From: Microbacterium sp. BK668
Lineage (GTDB): Bacteria; Actinomycetota; Actinomycetes; Actinomycetales; Microbacteriaceae
NCBI RefSeq assembly: GCF_004362195.1
Contig: NZ_SNWG01000004.1
Coordinates: forward strand, 1-64,000
Length of the DNA: 64,000 nucleotides
Reading direction: 5' to 3'
The notes beneath the pieces are model-generated. The model was given only the letters and a program-made list of their open reading frames with translations. It had not been told where the DNA came from and searched no databases. The position numbers and the translations under genes are program-made. The first letter of the stretch is position 1. Each line of letters begins with the position of its first letter. Below are positions 21,409 through 29,154 of the stretch, in pieces.

Positions 21409-22992
21409 TTGACCGAGCAGACCGAGACCTCCCAGCGCCCCGTCCTCGTCGTCGACTTCGGCGCCCAGTACGCACAGCTGATCGCCCGGCGCGTCCGCGA
21501 GGCCGGCGTCTACAGCGAGATCGTGCCGCACACCGCGTCGGCCTCCGACATCGCCGCCAAGAACCCGGTCGGCATCATCCTGTCGGGCGGACCGTCGTCG
21601 GTGTACGAAGAGGGCGCGCCCTCACTGGACGAGGGGGTGTTCGACCTCGGCGTGCCGACGCTCGGCATCTGTTACGGCTTCCAGGTCATGGCGCAGGCGC
21701 TCGGTGGCGAGGTCGCCAACACGGGGCTTCGCGAGTACGGGGCGACGGATGCCTCGCTGTCGGGCGACGGCGGCGTGCTCCTGGGCGGGCAGCCCGCGGC
21801 GCAGAACGTCTGGATGAGCCACGGCGACCAGGTATCGCGTGCCCCCGAGGGCTTCGACGTGCTCGCATCGACGACGGCGACGCCCGTCGCGGCGTTCGGG
21901 AGCGACGAGCGGCGCCTGTACGGCGTGCAGTGGCATCCCGAGGTCAAGCACTCCGACCACGGCCAGCGGGTGATCGAGAACTTCCTGCACCGAGCCGCCG
22001 GATTGCCCGCCGACTGGAACAGCGGCAACGTCATCGCCGAGCAGGTCAAGCGCATCCGCGAGCAGGTCGGTGACGGCCGCGTGCTGTGCGCCCTGTCCGG
22101 CGGCGTCGACTCGGCCGTCGCGGCGGCGCTCGTGCACAAGGCCGTCGGCGACCAGCTCGTCTGCGTGTTCGTCGACCACGGGCTCCTGCGCAAGGGCGAA
22201 CGCGAGCAGGTCGAGAACGACTACGTCGTCTCCACCGGAGTCCGGCTCGTCACGATCGATGCCCGCGAGCAGTTCCTCACCTCGCTCGCCGGCGTGAGCG
22301 ACCCCGAGCAGAAGCGCAAGATCATCGGGCGCGAGTTCATCCGCACGTTCGAGGCGGCCGAGCGGGACCTGGTCGCCGAGGCGGCGGCCGACGGCCAGCC
22401 GATCCGCTTCCTCGTGCAGGGGACGCTGTACCCCGACGTCGTCGAATCCGGCGGTGGCACCGGCACCGCGAACATCAAGTCCCACCACAACGTCGGGGGC
22501 CTGCCGGAAGACCTGCAGTTCGAGCTCGTCGAGCCGCTGCGGACGCTCTTCAAGGACGAGGTCCGCGCGATCGGCCGCGAGCTCGGCCTGCCGGAGGTCA
22601 TCGTCTCGAGGCAGCCGTTTCCGGGCCCCGGCCTCGGCATCCGGATCGTGGGTGAGGTCACCGCTGACCGCCTCGCGATTCTGCAGGACGCCGACGCCAT
22701 CGCTCGCGAGGAGCTGACGCGCGCGGGCCTGGACGGTGAGATCTGGCAGTGCCCTGTGGTGCTCCTCGCCGACGTGCGCTCGGTGGGTGTGCAGGGTGAC
22801 GGCCGCACCTACGGCCACCCGATCGTGCTGCGCCCGGTGTCGAGCGAGGACGCGATGACGGCCGACTGGACGCGTCTTCCCTACGACGTGCTCTCGCGCA
22901 TCTCGAATCGCATCACGAACGAGGTGCGGGACGTCAACCGGGTCGTCCTCGACGTGACCTCCAAGCCCCCGGGGACCATCGAGTGGGAGTGA
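21409..22992 (+). CDS. guaA: GMP synthase (glutamine-hydrolysing)
   Basis: Converts XMP to GMP using ATP and glutamine. The 527-residue protein has a class-I amidotransferase domain with nucleophile Cys88 in GICYGFQ and the [11 protein letters not shown]is/Glu pair. An ATP-pyrophosphatase domain follows with SGGVDSA and VFVDHGLLR, then the C-terminal dimer domain ending PGTIEWE. The start is TTG 21409, 13 bp after DUF3817, with only a weak GAAAG upstream, so coupled translation is likely. Confidence 0.97.
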   Translation: MTEQTETSQRPVLVVDFGAQYAQLIARRVREAGVYSEIVPHTASASDIAAKNPVGIILSGGPSSVYEEGAPSLDEGVFDLGVPTLGICYGFQVMAQALGGEVANTGLREYGATDASLSGDGGVLLGGQPAAQNVWMSHGDQVSRAPEGFDVLASTTATPVAAFGSDERRLYGVQWHPEVKHSDHGQRVIENFLHRAAGLPADWNSGNVIAEQVKRIREQVGDGRVLCALSGGVDSAVAAALVHKAVGDQLVCVFVDHGLLRKGEREQVENDYVVSTGVRLVTIDAREQFLTSLAGVSDPEQKRKIIGREFIRTFEAAERDLVAEAAADGQPIRFLVQGTLYPDVVESGGGTGTANIKSHHNVGGLPEDLQFELVEPLRTLFKDEVRAIGRELGLPEVIVSRQPFPGPGLGIRIVGEVTADRLAILQDADAIAREELTRAGLDGEIWQCPVVLLADVRSVGVQGDGRTYGHPIVLRPVSSEDAMTADWTRLPYDVLSRISNRITNEVRDVNRVVLDVTSKPPGTIEWE

Positions 22993-23078
22993 TCCGAAGG
23001 GGCCGGACGCCGCGTGAAGTGGCACCGGGTCCCCGCTCCGTCCCCTCGCGCGTGCGAGACCACTGATCCGAGCCCGAG

Positions 23079-23129
23079 CCCACACATCCGCGCACCATCG
23101 ATGTGCGGGCTCGCGCACGGATGTGCGGG
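23079..23129. repeat. Inverted repeat upstream of the ClpP pair
   Basis: Arms 23079-23095 and 23113-23129 match at about 15 of 17 positions (CCCACACATCCG against CGGATGTGCGGG). The element could end guaA transcription or act in cis on the clpP genes. Confidence 0.55.
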
Positions 23130-23140
23130 TTGAGCGTTCC

Positions 23141-23154
23141 CACGCTCGAGCGTG
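23141..23154. promoter_or_regulatory. Perfect 14-bp palindrome upstream of the ClpP pair
   Basis: CACGCTCGAGCGTG is a perfect palindrome 97 bp before the first clpP start. It is a candidate operator for the ClpP pair; no factor is assigned. Confidence 0.45.
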
Positions 23155-23250
23155 AGCCGCGCGGGATCCGCCGGGGTGGATCTGCCCGGGGCAGAACCGC
23201 CCCCAGCAGAACCCGCCCCGCCGTGGCCGGGCGCGGCGCAGGCTGGACGC

Positions 23251-23871
23251 ATGGCTGAAGAAGGCACCCTCCCCCGGTTCGGGGCCGAGGCGCGACGCGA
23301 GCTGTTCCATCAGCGCGTGCTCGTGCTCGACGGCCCGCTCGACGACGACAACGGCACCCTCATCGCGACGCAGCTTCTCGCGCTGGCCGCCGAGGACGAG
23401 GCATCCGACATCGCGCTCTGGATCCACTCGCCCGGCGGCTCGGTGCCGTCGATGCTCGCGATCCGCGACGTCATGCGGCTCATTCCGAACGACGTCGCCA
23501 CCCTCGCGCTCGGGTTGGCCTGCAGCGCGGGTCAGTTCCTCCTGAGCGCCGGCACGCCCGGCAAGCGCCGCGCCCTGCCGCACGCGCGGATCCTCATGCA
23601 TCAGGGCTCGGCCGGCATCGGCGGCTCGACGGTCGAGGTCGAGGTGCAGGCCGGCGACCTGCGGCACATGCGTGACACCGTCCTCGGGCTCATCGCCGGC
23701 GACACCGGCCAGCCGATCGAGCGGATCTTCGAGGACTCGCTCCACGACCGCTGGTACACGGCGCCGGAGGCGCTCGATTACGGCTTCATCGACGGCATCG
23801 TGACGGACTTCGCGCAGGTCGTTCCTCGCCGCCGGCGCCCCGCCGGCCTCAGCGTCGGGGCGGCGGCATGA
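23251..23871 (+). CDS. Accessory ClpP-family serine protease subunit (complete triad)
   Basis: A 206-residue ClpP-like protein. The nucleophile elbow reads LACSAGQFLLSAG with Ser92, followed by PHARILMHQ with His117 and IFEDS with Asp162, so the triad is intact. IHSPGGSVPSMLAIRD matches the ClpP oxyanion strand. The core is of ordinary ClpP length. It overlaps the next ClpP paralogue by 4 bp (ATGA). No clpX, tig or second AAA gene is nearby, so this is not the housekeeping clpP1P2 locus. It resembles the second clpP operon (clpP3P4) of Streptomyces, next to a ClgR/PopR-type regulator. It probably forms mixed rings with its neighbour. Confidence 0.9.
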   Translation: MAEEGTLPRFGAEARRELFHQRVLVLDGPLDDDNGTLIATQLLALAAEDEASDIALWIHSPGGSVPSMLAIRDVMRLIPNDVATLALGLACSAGQFLLSAGTPGKRRALPHARILMHQGSAGIGGSTVEVEVQAGDLRHMRDTVLGLIAGDTGQPIERIFEDSLHDRWYTAPEALDYGFIDGIVTDFAQVVPRRRRPAGLSVGAAA

Positions 23872-24470
23872 CCTCGTACGCGATCCCCAACGTCGTGGCG
23901 CAGCATCCGCGTGGCGACCGCGTCATGGACGTCTACTCGCACCTGCTCGCCGAGCGCGTCGTCTACCTCGGCACCGGCATCGACGCGGGTGTCGCGAACG
24001 CCCTCATCGCGCAGCTGCTGCACCTCGACGCCGACAGCCCGGAGCGCGACATCCAGCTCTACATCAACTGCGAGGGCGGCGACCCGGCCGCGATGCTCGC
24101 GGTCTACGACACGATGCAGCACGTGAGGCCGGACGTCGCCACGACGGTCGTCGGGCAGGCGATCGGGGTGGGGGCGGTGATGCTCGCCGCAGGTGCGCCG
24201 GGCAAGCGCGCGGTGCTCCCGCACGCCCGGGTCGTGCTCCACCAGCCGGCCGGCCAGGGCCGCGGCGCGATCCCCGACCTCATCCTTCAGGCCGACGAGC
24301 TCGTCCGGGTGCGCGGCGACGTCGAGCAGATCCTGGCCGCGCATACCGGAAAGGATGCCGCGCAGCTCCGCGCCGACACCGACCGCGACCGCGTCTTCAC
24401 CGCGGCCGACGCGGTCGCGTACGGGCTCGCCGACCGCGTGCTGGAGCGGGTGGGCGCCGGTCGACCCTGA
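23868..24470 (+). CDS. ClpP paralogue lacking the catalytic serine (ClpR-like)
   Basis: A 200-residue ClpP-like protein. The elbow that reads GQAASMGA in active ClpP reads GQAIGVGA here, putting Gly100 where the nucleophilic Ser belongs. His125 (VVLHQP) and Asp170 (RADTDRD) are kept, as are the structural PGKRAVLPHARVVLHQPAGQ strand and YINCEGGDPAAMLAVYD. It is therefore expected to be a structural, non-hydrolytic subunit, by analogy with ClpR of plastids and cyanobacteria, and is translationally coupled to the active paralogue. The analogy is inference; the missing Ser is read directly from the codons (GCG ATC GGG GTG). Confidence 0.9.
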   Translation: MTSYAIPNVVAQHPRGDRVMDVYSHLLAERVVYLGTGIDAGVANALIAQLLHLDADSPERDIQLYINCEGGDPAAMLAVYDTMQHVRPDVATTVVGQAIGVGAVMLAAGAPGKRAVLPHARVVLHQPAGQGRGAIPDLILQADELVRVRGDVEQILAAHTGKDAAQLRADTDRDRVFTAADAVAYGLADRVLERVGAGRP

Positions 24471-24491
24471 CTCACGAGCCGGCGATCTGCA

Positions 24492-24579
24492 CAACTGAGG
24501 AAGAATCGGCTCCGTGCGCGGGCGCGGCCGCGGAATTCCCCTGATCCTGCTCAACCTGCGCGCTGTTCTTCCTGAGTTG
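24492..24579. repeat. Long-spaced inverted repeat between convergent genes
   Basis: CAACTGAGGAAGAA (24492-24505) and TTCTTCCTGAGTTG (24566-24579) are inverted copies with one mismatch and a 60-nt spacer. They lie between the convergent clpP pair and the regulator gene. Confidence 0.6.
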
Positions 24580-24621
24580 GGAGGCTCGCACGGCGGGCAC
24601 GCCCGAGCCGCGCCGCGTGAA

Positions 24622-24957
24622 TCAGGCCGCGAGGGCGAACGCGGCGCGGACGCTGACGACAGCGCGCTCGGCCGCGCGGCTGCGCAGGTCATCCGCGACG
24701 GCCGCGGTCAGCTCGATGAGCGTGACGTCGAGGGCGCCGGCGACAGCGGCGATCATCTCGCTCGAGGGCTCCTTCAGGCCGCGCTCGATCTCGGAGAGGT
24801 ACTGCGGCGAGACGCCTGCCCGGTCCGCCGTGTCGGCGAGGCGCTCGCCGCGCTCGTGCCGGAGGCGTCGCAGCAGATCGCCGAGCGCGTCGCGCCACAG
24901 CGGCTCGGGCTCGCGCGGAGCCGGCTTTCCCGTCGGCAGTTCGATGATCTCGGCCAT
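24622..24957 (-). CDS. ClgR/PopR-like XRE-family regulator with C-terminal LAA
   Basis: A 111-residue Cro/CI-type protein. The helix-turn-helix spans about residues 22-77 and includes the ClgR-type sequence VSPQYLSEIERGLKEPSSE, close to actinobacterial ClgR and PopR, regulators of clp genes. The last residues are AFALAA. In Streptomyces, ClgR and PopR end in Ala-Ala degrons that make them ClpP substrates, and LAA is also the ssrA end, so this regulator is probably unstable. It converges on the accessory clpP pair. TATCGT (24964-24969) lies 6 nt before the ATG, predicting a leaderless mRNA. Confidence 0.85.
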   Translation of the reverse strand: MAEIIELPTGKPAPREPEPLWRDALGDLLRRLRHERGERLADTADRAGVSPQYLSEIERGLKEPSSEMIAAVAGALDVTLIELTAAVADDLRSRAAERAVVSVRAAFALAA

Positions 24958-25025
24958 GCGCTCACGATAGATCGGGACGCGTCGGCCACCGAGCCCTTCC
25001 GCTCAGAGCAGAACGGCCGCCGGGC

Positions 25026-25117
25026 GCGCTTCGTCTCGCTGGGCTCGCTCCACGACCGGGGAGGGTCGGCGCTTTCGGTCGTTGAGCGAGGGAGCGGAGC
25101 GACCGAGACGAAACGCG
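25026..25117. repeat. Intergenic palindromic repeat, inverted pair
   Basis: 25026-25059 is a reverse copy and 25077-25117 a forward copy of the recurring element (GTTGAGCGAGGGAGCGGAGC variant). They could pair with each other. They lie between the regulator and the glycosyltransferase. Confidence 0.75.
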
Positions 25118-25175
25118 CCGAATGTCCGAGTGGCGGCGCGCATCGGCGGCCGCACGGGTGGGGGAGGATGGACGG

Positions 25176-26546
25176 ATGACCGACCTCCTGCCCGACGCGC
25201 ACTACCTCGTGCTCGCGAGCCGGCTGCTTCCAGACCGCGACGGCGGCTTCACGATCTCAGTCCTGCGGCGTGCCCTCGACATGGCCGAGGCGGGAGCCGG
25301 CCCCCTGCTCCTCACGATCGACCCGGGCGAATCCGAAGATCACGACTCCGACCGCATCGAGTGGGTGCGCCGGGGACTCCTGTCCGAGCCGGACGCCCTC
25401 CGCAACCTCTTCGACGACGCCCGCGCCGACCCCGCCTGGCTGCGCGCGGCGGCCGTCTCCGCACCGATCCCCGAGGCAGAGTGGCCGTATCGACCGATCA
25501 CGGATGCCTCGGGGGCGACCGTCCTGGAACTCCCCGTCGTCAGCGGCGACCCCGCGTGGCACCTGACCGAGGCTCCGGTTCGCATCTGGACGGACGGCGA
25601 GCCGACCGGGTGGCTCCCCGGCTACGCCGGTCTCTATCGCGCGTGGATCAACGCCCTCGCCGCCCGCGCGGACAAGCCCGTCGTCCTCGTGTGCGAAGCC
25701 CGCCAGGTCGGCGAGGCGCTCGTCGCGCCGGGCGAGCCCGTGCTCGACCCGCGCGTGCGCATCGTCCACACCACCCATGCCTGCCACGTCCTCGCCCCGT
25801 TCGCTTGGGACTCGCCGATGGATGCCGCGTGGGAGCGCTGGTTCACCGTAGCCGACCGCTTCGACGCCGTCCTGTGGCTCACCCCGAGCCAGCAGCGAGA
25901 TGTCGAGCGGCGGGTGGGACGCGTCATCCGTTCGTTCGTCGTTCCGCATCCCGCGCCGCAACCCGAGGATGTCGGCGCGACACCCGTGATCGGCCGCATC
26001 GTCATGCTCAACTCGCTCATTCCGCGCAAGCGCGTCGACCACGCGATCCGCGCGCTCGCCGCACTGCGGGCGACACGGCGCGAAGCGCACCTCCATGTGT
26101 ACGGCGACGGCGCGCAGCGCGCCGAGCTGGAGCAGCTCGCCGCCGACCTCGGGGTCGCCGACGCGGTGGTGTTCCAGGGCCACGCACCGGACACATCCCG
26201 CGCGTGGGCCGAGGCCGACGTGTTCGTGCTCGCCAGCACCAACGAGGGCCAGCCGCTCGTCGTGCTCGAGGCTCTCGGCGTGGGAGTGCCGGTCGTGAGC
26301 TACGACATGCCGTACGGTCCGCGCGACACCCTCGCCCTCGGGGGCGGCCGGCTCGTCGGCGACGGCGATGTCGACGCGCTCGCCTCGACGCTCGCCGAGG
26401 TGATCGGCGACCGCGCACTGCGCGAGAGGCTCTCGCATGAAGGCCGCGCAGCCGCTGCCGAGATGGATGCCGCGGCCTCGATGCGCGCGATGGGCGAAGC
26501 CGTCCGCGCGGCCATCGAGGAGCCGGCGCAGCGGGCCGGACGGTGA
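25176..26546 (+). CDS. Family 4-type glycosyltransferase
   Basis: A 456-residue GT-B enzyme. The C-terminal donor domain has IGRIVMLNSLIPRKRVDHAI, LHVYGDGAQRAELEQLA, and the GT4 E-x7-E region VFVLASTNEGQPLVVLEALGVGVPVV. The N-terminal half is less conserved and is similar in layout to poly(glycerol-phosphate) glucosyltransferases (TagE-like). There is no membrane segment. ATG 25176 has GGAGG about 8 nt upstream; an ATG further upstream gives an unconserved extension. It may act on a wall polymer or glycolipid; acceptor and donor are unknown. Confidence 0.88.
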   Translation: MTDLLPDAHYLVLASRLLPDRDGGFTISVLRRALDMAEAGAGPLLLTIDPGESEDHDSDRIEWVRRGLLSEPDALRNLFDDARADPAWLRAAAVSAPIPEAEWPYRPITDASGATVLELPVVSGDPAWHLTEAPVRIWTDGEPTGWLPGYAGLYRAWINALAARADKPVVLVCEARQVGEALVAPGEPVLDPRVRIVHTTHACHVLAPFAWDSPMDAAWERWFTVADRFDAVLWLTPSQQRDVERRVGRVIRSFVVPHPAPQPEDVGATPVIGRIVMLNSLIPRKRVDHAIRALAALRATRREAHLHVYGDGAQRAELEQLAADLGVADAVVFQGHAPDTSRAWAEADVFVLASTNEGQPLVVLEALGVGVPVVSYDMPYGPRDTLALGGGRLVGDGDVDALASTLAEVIGDRALRERLSHEGRAAAAEMDAAASMRAMGEAVRAAIEEPAQRAGR

Positions 26547-26562
26547 CGGTTCGATCGCGCCC

Positions 26563-26724
26563 CCGGTCGTTGAGCGAGCGAAGCGAGACGAAACGCGCCT
26601 GACCTCCGATCGGACGCCCGGCCCGTTTCGTCCGCGGTCGCTGCGCGACCTCCGCTCAACGACCGGAATCGACGGCGCGGCCCGTTTCGTCTGCGGTCGC
26701 TGCGCGACCTCCGCTCAACGACCG
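26563..26724. repeat. Intergenic palindromic repeat cluster (three copies)
   Basis: One forward copy (26563-26599) and two reverse copies (26623-26666 and 26683-26724) fill the convergent gap. The last one reaches the 3' end of the LigD-type gene. Confidence 0.8.
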
Positions 26725-27956
26725 GGAGCGCCGGGCCAGACCTTGCCGGCCCAAGGGTCGTAGTCGGCGATCAGCTCCTCCTGCGCAGGGCGCCCGGCCT
26801 CGGGCACGTGCTGCAGGTTGATCCGGACGCGGTACCACAGCGAACTCGATCCCCGCATGCCGTCGATCATGACGTCGGCGGGGTGCAGCTCCGCCGCGAC
26901 CTCTGGATGCCGCGCCTTCCACTGCTCGAGCGCCTCGAGCGCCTCGGGCTTGGTCTTGGTGCGGGCGACCTCGATCAGGGGCATCGTCGAGACCCGCCGG
27001 CCCGAGCCGTCGCCGCCGCGCGGCGGCTTCTCGGCCGGTCCGAGGTCCTTCGCGAGCTGCAGCAGCCCGTCGAGCGTCCCGACGGCGTCGTCGATGCCCG
27101 CGTGCGGATCCCCGCGATCCGCGAACCGAGCCGGCACGGTGCGGACGGTGAACTCCTCGGGCCGCCGGTCGTGCAGCTCGGCCCAGTCGAGAGGCGTCGA
27201 GACCCGCGCATCCGCCAGGGGCCGCACGGAATACGCGGATGCCACCGTCCGGTCCTTCGCGTTCTGGTTGAAGTCGACGAACACGCTCTCGCCGCGCTCC
27301 TCCTTCCACCAGCGCGCCGTGGCGAGCCCCGGTGCGCGGTTCTCGACCTCGCGTGCGACGGTCTCGGCCGCGAGCCGCACATCGCGGAAGTCCCACTGCG
27401 GCGCGATGCGCGCCAGGATGTGCAGTCCGCGCGAGCCACTCGTCTTCGGCCACCCGACGAGCCCGTAGTCGTCGAGCACTTCGCGCGCCACCATCGCGAC
27501 ATCCACGATCTGCGACCAGTCGACCCCCGGCATGGGGTCGAGGTCGATGCGCAGCTCGTCGGGATGGTCGAGGTCCTCCGCCCGCACGGGGTGCGGGTTG
27601 AGGTCGAGGCATCCGAGGTTCACGACCCAGACGAGGCCCGCCGTGTCGCGGATCACGGCCTCCTCCGCAGAACGGCCTGAGGCGTAGTGCAGCGTCGCCG
27701 TCTCGACGTAGTCGGGGTGGTTCTCGGGCACGCGCTTCTGGAAGAACGGCTCGGTGTCGATGCCCTTCGGGAACCGCTTGAGCACCATGGGGCGTCCGCC
27801 GGCGCCACGCAGCGCGCCCTCCGCGACGGCGACGTAGTACTGCACGAGCTCGAGCTTGGTGATCCCGGGCTCGGGGAACACGACCTTGTCGGGGCTCGAG
27901 ACGCGCACGTCGCGCCCGGCCGCCTCGACGAACGTCTCGGACTTCGAAGGGCTCAT
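26715..27956 (-). CDS. LigD-type polymerase domain (archaeo-eukaryotic primase superfamily) protein
   Basis: A 413-residue stand-alone LigD polymerase domain. In non-homologous end joining such domains fill gaps and add ribonucleotides at broken ends. Visible motifs: VSSPDKVVFPEPGITKLELVQYY, the catalytic Asp pair in ELRIDLDPMPG, TSGSRGLHILARI, and the third metal ligand in FVDFNQN. About 110 residues beyond the domain end in YDPWAGKVWPGAPG and are unassigned. ATG 27956 is the first start giving the conserved N-terminus. A second such gene lies at 48213 beside a ligase. No Ku gene is in the window. Confidence 0.9.
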   Translation of the reverse strand: MSPSKSETFVEAAGRDVRVSSPDKVVFPEPGITKLELVQYYVAVAEGALRGAGGRPMVLKRFPKGIDTEPFFQKRVPENHPDYVETATLHYASGRSAEEAVIRDTAGLVWVVNLGCLDLNPHPVRAEDLDHPDELRIDLDPMPGVDWSQIVDVAMVAREVLDDYGLVGWPKTSGSRGLHILARIAPQWDFRDVRLAAETVAREVENRAPGLATARWWKEERGESVFVDFNQNAKDRTVASAYSVRPLADARVSTPLDWAELHDRRPEEFTVRTVPARFADRGDPHAGIDDAVGTLDGLLQLAKDLGPAEKPPRGGDGSGRRVSTMPLIEVARTKTKPEALEALEQWKARHPEVAAELHPADVMIDGMRGSSSLWYRVRINLQHVPEAGRPAQEELIADYDPWAGKVWPGAPGR

Positions 27957-28042
27957 GTGGCCCACGCTAGGGCGATGACGGATGCCGCGGCCAGGGCTTG
28001 CGAGAAGCCGCGGCTTCGGCGTCCCCGCGCGCGAGCGACGCA

Positions 28043-28070
28043 AAGGGCCGCCCCGAACGGGACGGCCCTT
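28043..28070. terminator. Rho-independent-type hairpin
   Basis: AAGGGCCG and its complement CGGCCCTT flank further CCCG/CGGG pairing. The strong stem is symmetrical in A/T ends and sits just after the Bax-inhibitor gene stop (minus strand). Confidence 0.75.
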
Positions 28071-28087
28071 CGCGCGAGAGGTGACGG

Positions 28088-29005
28088 CTAGTTGCTGCCG
28101 CGCAGGATCGCAAGGATGCGGAGGATCTCGACGTACAGCCACACGACCGTCACCATGATGCCGAAGCCGCCGAGCCAGCCGTACTGACGGGGAGCGCCGT
28201 TGCGGACGCCCTGCTGGATCGAGTCGAAGTCGATGACGAGCGAGTACGCGGCCATGATGACGACCAGCACGCCGATGATGAGGCCGAGCGGGATGCCGAA
28301 GACCGTGGCGCTGTACAGGCCGAACATCTGATCGGCGGGGAGGACGCCGAAGAGCATCAGACCGACGTTGAGGAGGGCGAACACCAGGTAGCCGACCATC
28401 GCGATCATCCAGATCTTGGTCGCGCGCTTGGACGCGCGGACCTTGCCGCTGGCGAAGAGGGCGAGTGTCACACCGACGACGGCGAGGGTCGCGAGCGTCG
28501 CCTGGATGACGATCCCCGGCCAAAGGAACTCGAAGTAGGCCGAGATGCCACCGACGAAGAGCCCTTCGAAGGCGGCGTAGGCGAAGATCAGAGCGGGACG
28601 GACCTTCTTACGTGACGTGAAGATGACGACCATCGCCATGACGAAGCCACCGAGGGCGCCGATGATCCACGGCATGATCGTCGGGTTCGGGTTCTCAACC
28701 GACACCGGAGCCATCGTCCAGACCCAGCCCGCGACCGCGCCGACGAGCAGCACGACGAAGAGGCCGAGCGTCTTCATGACGGTGTCCTCGACCGTCATGC
28801 GCCCCGTCTCGACCGAACCGGCCGGGGGAGCGGCGTAGGCGCCCTCGAGGCGGGCGTTGGCGGCAGCATCCATTCCGGCGTGCGCCGTCGAGGCGTACTG
28901 GGTCGGTCCGCCGAGGTTCGCCGCCTGCGGACCACCCGGGTAGGTCTTCACTGCGCGCGGGTCCTGGAAGGCGGGGTTGTTGAATGCGGGGTTTGCCGAG
29001 GCCAT
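28088..29005 (-). CDS. Bax inhibitor-1/YccA family membrane protein
   Basis: A 305-residue protein with a 75-residue cytosolic N-terminus rich in Asn, Pro and Ala (MASANPAFNNPAFQDP), then seven hydrophobic segments. The long N-terminus followed by TVEDTVMKTLGLFVVLLVGAVAGW is the actinobacterial YccA/BI-1 type. The family includes pH-dependent Ca2+ leak channels; the C-terminal Asp residues (VIDFDSIQQG) are the usual pore candidates. A well-formed hairpin follows the stop. GGAG lies 13 nt before the ATG. Function in this organism unknown. Confidence 0.9.
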   Translation of the reverse strand: MASANPAFNNPAFQDPRAVKTYPGGPQAANLGGPTQYASTAHAGMDAAANARLEGAYAAPPAGSVETGRMTVEDTVMKTLGLFVVLLVGAVAGWVWTMAPVSVENPNPTIMPWIIGALGGFVMAMVVIFTSRKKVRPALIFAYAAFEGLFVGGISAYFEFLWPGIVIQATLATLAVVGVTLALFASGKVRASKRATKIWMIAMVGYLVFALLNVGLMLFGVLPADQMFGLYSATVFGIPLGLIIGVLVVIMAAYSLVIDFDSIQQGVRNGAPRQYGWLGGFGIMVTVVWLYVEILRILAILRGSN

Positions 29006-29107
29006 GCTCGATCACACTCCATTGGTCGTTAGCAGCACGGTGCTGTTGATCAACGATATCCGATGGGTGGTATTCCGCCGGGGGCCGGTGCTGTGAAGGG
29101 TCTTTGA

Positions 29108-29136
29108 GCCCGCGGGGCGATCGTCGCCCCGCGGGC
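29108..29136. promoter_or_regulatory. Perfect 13-bp inverted repeat upstream of the phosphodiesterase gene
   Basis: GCCCGCGGGGCGA and its exact complement flank a 3-nt loop. It ends 6 bp before the predicted -10 (TAGCCT, 29143-29148), where a -35 or operator would be. It could also be a terminator read from either side. Confidence 0.55.
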
Positions 29137-29154
29137 CGCGGATAGCCTGGATCC

